Part shown: in pieces, positions 16,500 to 23,673 of the stretch
Layout: each line of letters starts with the position of its first letter
Numbering within the stretch: the first letter of the stretch is position 1
From: a virus
Virus record (IMG/VR): IMGVR_UViG_3300022074_000025
Span: 1 to 64,000 of that record
Strand: one strand, 5' to 3'
Length of the DNA stretch: 64,000 nt
Notes under the pieces: model-generated
What the model was told of the DNA's origin: nothing
Database searches by the model: none
The model's input: only the letters and a program-made list of their open reading frames with translations
Made by a program: the position numbers and the translations under genes

Positions 16500-17597
16500 T
16501 TAATTAAGACCCGCTAATTTGCGGAGGTTAATTATTTCGGCTTCACTATCAGTATCCTGACGCTGTGCCTTGTTTCCTGTAATCTCAGTCTTCTGAGATT
16601 CATTTAGGGTTTGTGATCTCTTATCTGCTTTAGAGTCAGACTCTAAAATAGTTGGCAAATACTTGTTGTACTGTACTTTCAACTTTTCAGTTGCTACAGA
16701 CTCAAGTAGGTTACCCATAAGGTCACGCTTGTCTTTTGCAAGAGGCCCTAGTAGTTCAGCAAGAACTTCAGCTCTCTCGTTTGCTTCAACGATACGAGAT
16801 GTTTTCTTCTCTGCTTTATTAACCATTTCCTCTTTCTCGGCAACTTGCTGACGTGATTCTTCAAGTTGTGCTTTAACTTTTTCAAGTTCTTTGGTAACTT
16901 CCGAAACTGTACTGCCTTCTGCTAATTCCGAACTCATAAACTCTGCCGCGAAAGTTTCGAAGATCTTACGACCAAACATATTTTCTTTCGCCTGCTGAAT
17001 GTCCTCTTTAAGCATGCCTAGCTCTGTCTTTAATGTAGATTCTACAATATTTGACAATTTATCGCTTGCTTTAGATATGAAATTCTTTTTAGCTTCAGCA
17101 ATTATTTCTTTACCTTCTTTCACTAGACGAACCTTTTCTTTATTAAGGTCCTTTTTGTCTTCATGAAATTCATTAAGTTCTGTTGTTAGTTGCTCCATTA
17201 CGAAGTCTTCTAACTTCTCGAAGTTTCCTTCTTGTAATTTACGATCATCACGTAGTTCTGAAATCTCTTTTTTAAGAGTTTCCATTACAAACTGATCTAG
17301 AAGTTTTGCATGTTCCATCATTTTAGATTGATAATCAATCTTGGCGGCTACTGCATCACGCTTGTCTTCTGAGAATTCTTTAAGTTCTTTTGTAATCGTG
17401 TCAGTTAGCATCGCATCTAGTGCTTCCACCATCTGGTCTTTATCTGCGTCATAACGATTAGCGAACTCTTCTCTTAGGTCTGCTGTGATTTCTTCACGTG
17501 CTTCTGCCAATTTGGCTTCCCACGCTTCAGAAAGTGTAGTGCGTACTTCTTCGGAAAGAACTTCTGAACTTAGGAGTTGTTCTATTGCTGTTGCCAT
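16500..17597 (-). CDS. gp22: Prohead core scaffolding protein
   Basis: 365 residues, mostly charged alpha-helix and coiled coil (rich in E, K, L, with stretches such as KELEKVKAQLEESRQQVAEKE), as expected of the T4 gp22 scaffold. The scaffold fills the prohead and is degraded by the gp21 protease before DNA packaging. Its place directly between gp21 and gp23 is the T4 order. The ATG overlaps the gp21 stop by one base (TAATG), with AGGAG in the last gp21 codons, so the two are translationally coupled. Confidence 0.9.
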   Translation of the reverse strand: MATAIEQLLSSEVLSEEVRTTLSEAWEAKLAEAREEITADLREEFANRYDADKDQMVEALDAMLTDTITKELKEFSEDKRDAVAAKIDYQSKMMEHAKLLDQFVMETLKKEISELRDDRKLQEGNFEKLEDFVMEQLTTELNEFHEDKKDLNKEKVRLVKEGKEIIAEAKKNFISKASDKLSNIVESTLKTELGMLKEDIQQAKENMFGRKIFETFAAEFMSSELAEGSTVSEVTKELEKVKAQLEESRQQVAEKEEMVNKAEKKTSRIVEANERAEVLAELLGPLAKDKRDLMGNLLESVATEKLKVQYNKYLPTILESDSKADKRSQTLNESQKTEITGNKAQRQDTDSEAEIINLRKLAGLN

Positions 17598-18229
17598 TAC
17601 TTTCTCCTAATGTCTAGGTTGTCAATAAGTTTAAGTACCTCTTCCTGGAGATACTTTTGTGCTTTTGTATCATTGTTTGTGGCATTTGCGACATCCATCA
17701 AAACGTTTCCACGCTTGCCATTCATGATTGCCTCATAAATGGGATTAGGATATGCATCTGGTGCACTTGGGTTAGCAACGATATCTACAGTTTGTATTTC
17801 AAAACCTTTAACAATACCGTCTCCACCGACTTCACCGCTACCTCTACTTGATACGCCTAGCTTTGCACCGCACTCCAATAGGGTTTTACAAATATTTCCC
17901 ATTGGGGTAGGTAATAGTTTTAAGCGTCCATGACCATCGTCACCGTTCATCCACATTCTTTCAATTAAATGTGAAACACGATCTAGATTTACTTGTAAAT
18001 CTTCCGGATGGTCTGCTTCGCCTAATACCGAAAAACCCTCGCTAATTCTTTTAGTAATGCTTTCAACAGCATTTGCTATTTCCTTGCCAGGGTATATTCT
18101 TTGATTCTGGTTACGTTGGTTAGCTTGTACGAAAATGCCTTCCATGTATAGATCCTTGCCGCCTTGACCATTGTCTTTGGCTTCGGTTACAATACCTGCT
18201 TGGTCGTATGAAAGTCTTTCAATAAGCAT
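17597..18229 (-). CDS. gp21: Prohead core maturation protease
   Basis: 210 residues of the T4 gp21 serine protease (herpesvirus-like assemblin fold). The likely catalytic residues are His74 in GEADHPE and Ser127/Ser128 in LGVSSRGSG; RNQNQRIYPG near residue 39 is also typical. The enzyme acts inside the prohead, cleaving the scaffold, core and capsid proteins before genome packaging. It starts 3 bases after the stop of the acidic prohead gene and overlaps the gp22 start. Length is close to that of T4 gp21 (212). Confidence 0.93.
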   Translation of the reverse strand: MLIERLSYDQAGIVTEAKDNGQGGKDLYMEGIFVQANQRNQNQRIYPGKEIANAVESITKRISEGFSVLGEADHPEDLQVNLDRVSHLIERMWMNGDDGHGRLKLLPTPMGNICKTLLECGAKLGVSSRGSGEVGGDGIVKGFEIQTVDIVANPSAPDAYPNPIYEAIMNGKRGNVLMDVANATNNDTKAQKYLQEEVLKLIDNLDIRRK

Positions 18230-18232
18230 TTT

Positions 18233-19105
18233 TTACTCCGCCTTACCTTTTTTCTCAGCACCATGGCCTCGAGTTTCAGGTTTTAGCTTTGCACCATCAC
18301 CAGGATGGGTAATACCCATGTCTTTTGCTGTTGCTACTTTAACTGGAGCAGGATTTTTTGTGTCTGTACTTACTGGTCCACCGTTTGATTCGATGTCATC
18401 AGTACCTGGTCCAACTGGTGATGCTTTTCCGTCATCGCCTGCTGGCATATCCACTGGGTGTACAGCTTTATCCTTGCCAATTTTTTGCAGTTCAGCGGCT
18501 TCGTCTAGCTTTTCGTCATCGTCATCAGCTGATTCCTCAACTTCTTCATCTGACTCGTCTAGCTCTTCGTCCTTTGCTTCTTCTAAATCATCTTCAGATT
18601 CGAAAGCGACAGCTTCTTCAGCTGGCTCTTCGTCACCCATGATTTCTGCAAATGTAGCTTTTAGGTCGTTTAATGCATCTTCAACTGAAGCAAATTCAGC
18701 TTCAATCTTGTCGTCTGCATCTCCGTCCATATCCATTTCTTCTGCGTCGTCGGCTTCATCGCCTTCTTCGCCTTCGTCGTCAGTTGCTAGTTCCATTTCT
18801 GCATCCATATCTGCATCCATGTCCATTTCTGGCTCGTCATCATCCTCGCCAAATGCTTCTTCAGACTCAATTTCTGACTCGTCTGTCTCTAGGTCATCTA
18901 GGAAATCGCCGGATTCTTCATCGCCGAATTCCTCATCTAGTTCAGTTTCTACATCGTCTTCAACGATTTCGTCCTGTTCTACTAGATCAGCCCAGATATC
19001 ACGTGCCTTTTCTACGAAAGCCTCGTGTAGGAGGTCCGAAGCCTTTGCTTCGTCGCCATTTACAAGAGACTCAATAACTTTAGTATAACGATCTTGAGCA
19101 CTCAT
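18233..19105 (-). CDS. Highly acidic prohead core-like protein
   Basis: 290 residues. Residues ~1-40 are a helical start (AQDRYTKVIESLVNGDEAKASDLLHEAFVEKARDI, seen in part as VIESLVNGDEAKA). Residues ~45-200 are extremely rich in Asp and Glu (for example EEFGDEESGDFLDDLE), and the last ~70 residues are Lys/Gly/Pro-rich. T4 has small acidic core proteins (gp67, gp68) at this place between portal and protease, so a scaffold or core role is likely, but I cannot show homology to either. ATG with AAGGAGA upstream. It follows a 110-base gap that contains a small AATGCG/CGCATT hairpin but no clear promoter. Confidence 0.7.
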   Translation of the reverse strand: MSAQDRYTKVIESLVNGDEAKASDLLHEAFVEKARDIWADLVEQDEIVEDDVETELDEEFGDEESGDFLDDLETDESEIESEEAFGEDDDEPEMDMDADMDAEMELATDDEGEEGDEADDAEEMDMDGDADDKIEAEFASVEDALNDLKATFAEIMGDEEPAEEAVAFESEDDLEEAKDEELDESDEEVEESADDDDEKLDEAAELQKIGKDKAVHPVDMPAGDDGKASPVGPGTDDIESNGGPVSTDTKNPAPVKVATAKDMGITHPGDGAKLKPETRGHGAEKKGKAE

Positions 19106-19215
19106 TTTAAATCTCCTTATAGGTTATAACACTTATATTTAAGATGTCTTACTTCAGAGTAATAGTTAATGCGAATAAAACCGCATTTTTAATAAAATAC
19201 TGAATTATTTCGGTA

Positions 19216-19419
19216 TTATTCTGCAGAACCAGTATTAGCAGAGTACATTTGTTTGTAGTTGCCAACTTGTTCTATATGATCAGCTTTTGCCATTTCACGC
19301 ATAGCTCTCATTTTATTTAGATGTTCTAGCGTTAATTTAGGGCGTCTAGTATCATCAAGTTCCCACTTATGACTCTCATCACCCTCTGCTGTCTGTGCTA
19401 GTTCATTAAACCTCATCAT
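19216..19419 (-). CDS. Small conserved-type protein between portal and protease
   Basis: About 68 residues (MMRFNELAQTAEGDE...). The start is placed at the ATG-ATG pair at 19414-19419 because GGGAGGTG lies directly upstream; an earlier ATG (19432-19434) would put that ribosome site inside the gene. It overlaps the end of gp20 by about 14 bases. The central stretch KMRAMREMAKADHIEQV is a charged helix of the kind I recall in small proteins at this locus in marine T4-like phages. Position matches T4 gene 67, but sequence does not prove it. Confidence 0.6.
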   Translation of the reverse strand: MMRFNELAQTAEGDESHKWELDDTRRPKLTLEHLNKMRAMREMAKADHIEQVGNYKQMYSANTGSAE

Positions 19420-21073
19420 CACCTCCCGGATCATCAGGTACTGGACTATCTGATGTAGTCACTCCACCCTCATCTCCTACTTCACCTTCTTCAGGATTCG
19501 CATCATCTACTGGTGTAGGAGTAAATCCTTCTATATCTCCGCCTCTAACACCCAATCCGCCTAATGCATTCTGGGCATCAAAGTCTTGAGTATTCATATC
19601 GTTGTTCTCAGCTCTCCACATCATTTCATTTTCAACTAATTCATCTTCCTGTAATCCAAGATATTTCTTCAGGATAAACCTTCTGCTTAGATACGGAACA
19701 CCCTCAAGGTTGCTGAATAGTTGAGCTCTTTGTGAATCTAGTTCAATATCTCTATATTGACTAAAGCTCTGTGGTTCTGTAAACGCTAAATCAAATAAAC
19801 TACTAGGTACATCAACACCACGGAATTTAAGAAACATTTTAAATTCTTTATCTAATACTGATTGTAGTATTGCTTGAATACGTTCTACATATTTTGAGAA
19901 TCTATATTCTTGAATTAATGCAGTACCCACTCTACCGTCCTGATATGTTGCAGTTCCATCATCTGGTCCTGTTGGAAGATATGAACTAGGTATTCTTAAA
20001 CCTCTTAAAAGTTTATTATTAAAATATTTTAAATCGTCAATTTCACCTAAATTATCACCACCCTGTAATACATCAACTTTGGAACCTCTACCTTCTGCTG
20101 TTTGTGCAAAAAAGTAATCTTCCATAATTGATAGTGGATTATAGGCGGCATCCATTACGTTTGTACCACCACCTGTTTTATTAGGAATACGAGTTTGATG
20201 TACTTCGTTTTTAACACGTTCTACAAATGCCATTGCTTTATGAGATGGCATATTACCTACATCAATATAGAACACACGTCTTTCAGGTGCTCGTTGTACA
20301 CGGTAGATAATAATTGAATCTTCTAAAAGTTCTTTCTGTTTGTAAACTTTAAATACGCTTTCTAGTATACTATTACCAAAAGGCCAGTTTACATTCATGC
20401 CATCGCTCAATGCCATGTGTACAACGTGTTTACTATCAACTGCATACTCTGTGTTATTTTGATTATAACCACCATGATATACACCTGCATTAGATTTTGC
20501 TGGTGTAGTATACCCTGATGTTCCATTTGCTGTTGTATTTTGTAATTTACGTGTATCTACAGCAACCATATCCTGTAAATTTAATGCAATATTTTTTACA
20601 ATATACTGATCAATCTCTTTTCCAGCACTTTCATTTACAATAGCACTGCTTACATCTTCTGGATTTACCCAATACAATTTAAATGTTTCGGGATCACGTA
20701 AAAAGAATTGATCACCATATTTAATTGCAGATCTCATTATGCCAAATGCACGTCTGTGTAATTCGTTTAGGTTACTCCACTGCCTTAGTGAAGTTCCCAA
20801 TGCTTGCACTTCTGCTTCTGTAGCATCATTATTATACTTAATTCTGAACGGAAGTTCCGTATCAGAGTCTTCTTGTGTTCCGAATTCAGCGATTGTATCT
20901 AGAGCACCGTTAATTTCAGCGTCCATATCCATTTGGTCATACTGTGTATAACGCTCTACTCTGTTCGGTTGACCAGAATACACTTCAGGCAACCAGCTCT
21001 GCCAGCGATTTGCTTTCGCACGGCTTGTACTAGTGTCAGTATCGTATCTGGTAAAATGTTTTTTCCAACTCAT
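19406..21073 (-). CDS. gp20: Portal vertex protein
   Basis: 555 residues of T4-type gp20. Typical segments are SWKKHFTRYDTD at the N-terminus, AEINGALDTIAEFGTQ, FGIMRSAIKYGDQFFLRDP, RVQRAPERRVFYIDVGNMP and LRIPSSYLPTGPDDG. The dodecameric portal occupies one capsid vertex, nucleates head assembly and is the channel for DNA packaging and ejection. The C-terminal ~50 residues are acidic and Gly/Pro-rich. ATG has AGGAAAAA upstream and an AATAAATA late box overlapping the stop of the preceding gene. T4 places gp18 and gp19 before gp20; here two tape-measure-like genes stand there instead. Confidence 0.95.
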   Translation of the reverse strand: MSWKKHFTRYDTDTSTSRAKANRWQSWLPEVYSGQPNRVERYTQYDQMDMDAEINGALDTIAEFGTQEDSDTELPFRIKYNNDATEAEVQALGTSLRQWSNLNELHRRAFGIMRSAIKYGDQFFLRDPETFKLYWVNPEDVSSAIVNESAGKEIDQYIVKNIALNLQDMVAVDTRKLQNTTANGTSGYTTPAKSNAGVYHGGYNQNNTEYAVDSKHVVHMALSDGMNVNWPFGNSILESVFKVYKQKELLEDSIIIYRVQRAPERRVFYIDVGNMPSHKAMAFVERVKNEVHQTRIPNKTGGGTNVMDAAYNPLSIMEDYFFAQTAEGRGSKVDVLQGGDNLGEIDDLKYFNNKLLRGLRIPSSYLPTGPDDGTATYQDGRVGTALIQEYRFSKYVERIQAILQSVLDKEFKMFLKFRGVDVPSSLFDLAFTEPQSFSQYRDIELDSQRAQLFSNLEGVPYLSRRFILKKYLGLQEDELVENEMMWRAENNDMNTQDFDAQNALGGLGVRGGDIEGFTPTPVDDANPEEGEVGDEGGVTTSDSPVPDDPGGDDEV

Positions 21074-21096
21074 GAGTTTTTCCTATATTATAATGT

Positions 21097-21104
21097 TATT
21101 TATT
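21097..21104 (-). promoter_or_regulatory. Late promoter box AATAAATA
   Basis: AATAAATA on the minus strand overlaps the stop codon of the upstream 857-residue gene and lies 23 bases before the gp20 ATG. It would start the head transcription unit. Confidence 0.6.
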
Positions 21105-23673
21105 CATATTCGGCAGACAATCGAACAGTTTGCTTGGCCTGTTGGAACGTCATATTCTTTAATGCTGTTTTAAATTGTCTAATAACTTCAGGCAGTTCTC
21201 CGTCTTCACCTTGTATCATATTTGCCATGTATTCGCCCGGTGCTTCGCCATCTGGACCTAGTGTTAAATCTTGTGGTTTTGTAAGACCTGCATTTTCGTT
21301 TTCAGCAGTAACAGCCCTTGATGTCACACCATCAGCAGTAGTCATTGATTCAGCAGTTATAGATAACCCTTGTCCAACATTATAAGAAGCTTCAACAAAG
21401 GAACCACCAACGTCTCCACCGCCAAGGGCGCCGCCTATTGAACTAACACGAACATTTCCAGACGCAATTTCCTGACCAATTTGTTTACCATTAAACATAT
21501 GTACAGTAACACTTGCACCGGCGGCTTCTGTATTATACATTTCCATATAATCACCCTTGCTAAATGTTCTTCTCGTGTAACCTTGTATTGTCGGACTTTG
21601 ATTATACAACACATTTCCGTCTTTGTCAACAAAATTCGTACCTCCACCATCACTAATCAATTGGTAACCATCTGGATAGTAGTCTATTCTTGTTCCGTCG
21701 TCTTTTACGTCTGATTTAATTGCATCGCCAAGATTACGTGCCATTTGGTTAATGGTTTTAACATAAGAAGGCATATCTGTAATAAGCATTTCTGGACCTT
21801 CTTCACCAACAAGTGCCATTTCATTAGAACCTAAATATCCACCAATAAACCTTTGCTTCACTGATCCATCTTCATTATGTGAATTTCCATACTGCCTTAT
21901 CCAATTACGTTTACTATGTCCAGACTTTGGCATAGGCATTACTGGTACAGGTGCTTTATCCATTGACTCTAATTCTGCTTGTGCGTCAATTCTTTCTGCT
22001 ACAGTACCAGACTTAATTAATTCTTCTAATTTTTTTCTTTTTTCTGTTTCTGTTTCTGGTTCTCCAGTTGATGATGATAGGTCGTCTGCTATATTTTTAA
22101 TCAGTCTTGACATATCAACCATGTTTGGAGTCAATGCCTCTTGTGCTTGTAACATTAAAGAAGCCGCACTGTTAACTGCTTGTGTTACCCCGCCCTGTGC
22201 TTTTAATTGTTCACCTGTCTTTTTCTCTAGTTCTGCCATTTCTGTATCTGACATGGTTGCAAGTTTTTTATTTGCGTTTTGGAATCCAGTAAGTCCATTG
22301 TTAAGATCTAGAATAAGCCCACCAACGTTTTTATCAGTTCTCATAATAGAACCTTTTTGTACTTCAAGGTTGGCTATTCCTCGTAGTATTTCTTTTCTCG
22401 TCATCTGTACAGAAGGATCAATAATACCATCCTGTAATTTTTGCAAAAATTCTGCTCCACCTTCTACAGAATTAAATGCCTGTATGACATCTCGATCCTG
22501 TTTGGTAGTACCAAATGTAAACTTGCCATTTGTTTCAAAGTTTTGTTGTGCCCTTGTAATCATTGACTCCATCATTGGACCAATTTTACCTAATCCGCCT
22601 TCAGCGGCTGGTAACTTGCCCAATAAATTAAAAGTTGATTTTAATGCAACAATATTATCTGCAACTTGACTTCCCATGCTTTCTCTGATTCGCTGGTTAG
22701 GTCCTGCAAAATCTGCATCACTTACTGCTTCGAATGATGAATCAATTAATTGTTTTCTATTAAATGCTGTCGCGGCCGCTAATGAAGAATTTTCAAGCAT
22801 TAACTGCTGATATCCTGTTTGTAGACCTGCTCCGCCATTTGCTAATAGTGTATCTGTCTGTCCTGTTAAACGCATTACATCAATATACTGTGCATATGTG
22901 TCCATCATTTCTTGACTTGTTTGTCCAAAGTCACCATATGCATCATTTGCTCTGTTTAAAGTATTAAACGATTCAGCAAATACAACACTACCTTTAGATA
23001 TACCATTTCCTAGTGACTGTACTGCTCTTCCGTATTTGTTAATAGTTTTGGACATTGCGCCATAACTAACGCCAGCCTGATAACTAACTTCTCTTATATG
23101 TTGGAAAGATTGAGCAGAATCCATAAAGATTGCACCACTATCAATCATAGTAGCCTGTGCTTCTGCAAACTGTTCAATCTTGGCAGATAAAAAACCGCCA
23201 TATGCAAACAATGCATTTGTTGCTATTCCAGAACCTTTAACTAATCTACCTGCCCATTCCTCGTTTATAAACTTAAACTTTTGGAGCATCTTTTCAGCAG
23301 TACCACCTTTTGCATTTGCATTGGCTACAGTATCTTTCATCTGCTTTGCCATATTAGTCATACTTGAAAGTGGTTTACTTGTGTCTCCCAATTGGTTAAT
23401 AATATTGGTAGCTCTGCCTACAATGTTTCTTGCTACATCACCTATTGTTTGTGCTTGATTATAGGCACTTTCTCTTTCAACTGATTTAAGTTCACTTGTT
23501 GCCTGCTCTAATCCTTTAATATCATCAGCAGTAACATTCATTGCTTTGATTACAATATTTCTAGCCGCATCATTACTATTAATGACACTTACTAAACTTT
23601 GTAAAGTAGATTCTTTTGCCCATTCAGGAATGGTTACTAATTCACCACCAATAGGTATCTGTAGGTCAGCCAT
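21100..23673 (-). CDS. Tape-measure-like tail protein, 857 residues
   Basis: The N-terminus reads IPEWAKESTLQSLVSVI, parallel to LPKWATDDTLMSIVRME in the adjacent 911-residue protein, and the two share layout further on (SSLAAATAFNRKQLIDS versus IALAMAEMTGINREQLINS), so they look like paralogues. Near residue 621 is MALVGEEGPEMLI, a motif typical of tape-measure proteins of many tailed phages. Residues ~140-180 (Ala/Gly-rich, GIATNALFAYGGFLSA) are moderately hydrophobic, as in tape measures that enter the membrane. Much of the rest is helical. The ATG overlaps the upstream stop by one base (TAATG). T4 uses gp29 for this role; sequence homology to gp29 is not evident by eye. Alternative: a baseplate or internal tail protein. 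Confidence 0.6.
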   Translation of the reverse strand: MADLQIPIGGELVTIPEWAKESTLQSLVSVINSNDAARNIVIKAMNVTADDIKGLEQATSELKSVERESAYNQAQTIGDVARNIVGRATNIINQLGDTSKPLSSMTNMAKQMKDTVANANAKGGTAEKMLQKFKFINEEWAGRLVKGSGIATNALFAYGGFLSAKIEQFAEAQATMIDSGAIFMDSAQSFQHIREVSYQAGVSYGAMSKTINKYGRAVQSLGNGISKGSVVFAESFNTLNRANDAYGDFGQTSQEMMDTYAQYIDVMRLTGQTDTLLANGGAGLQTGYQQLMLENSSLAAATAFNRKQLIDSSFEAVSDADFAGPNQRIRESMGSQVADNIVALKSTFNLLGKLPAAEGGLGKIGPMMESMITRAQQNFETNGKFTFGTTKQDRDVIQAFNSVEGGAEFLQKLQDGIIDPSVQMTRKEILRGIANLEVQKGSIMRTDKNVGGLILDLNNGLTGFQNANKKLATMSDTEMAELEKKTGEQLKAQGGVTQAVNSAASLMLQAQEALTPNMVDMSRLIKNIADDLSSSTGEPETETEKRKKLEELIKSGTVAERIDAQAELESMDKAPVPVMPMPKSGHSKRNWIRQYGNSHNEDGSVKQRFIGGYLGSNEMALVGEEGPEMLITDMPSYVKTINQMARNLGDAIKSDVKDDGTRIDYYPDGYQLISDGGGTNFVDKDGNVLYNQSPTIQGYTRRTFSKGDYMEMYNTEAAGASVTVHMFNGKQIGQEIASGNVRVSSIGGALGGGDVGGSFVEASYNVGQGLSITAESMTTADGVTSRAVTAENENAGLTKPQDLTLGPDGEAPGEYMANMIQGEDGELPEVIRQFKTALKNMTFQQAKQTVRLSAEYE

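Noticed and set aside
18171-19088. 305-codon Ser-rich plus-strand frame opposite the acidic prohead gene
   Set aside because: Antisense of Asp/Glu codon runs gives Ser/Phe-rich frames; the minus-strand gene has a ribosome site and fits the operon.
19150-19200. Terminator-like hairpin AATGCG/CGCATT in the gap before the acidic gene
   Set aside because: The following T-rich stretch is on the plus strand, where no gene ends; on the minus strand there is no T-run. Kept only as a remark.
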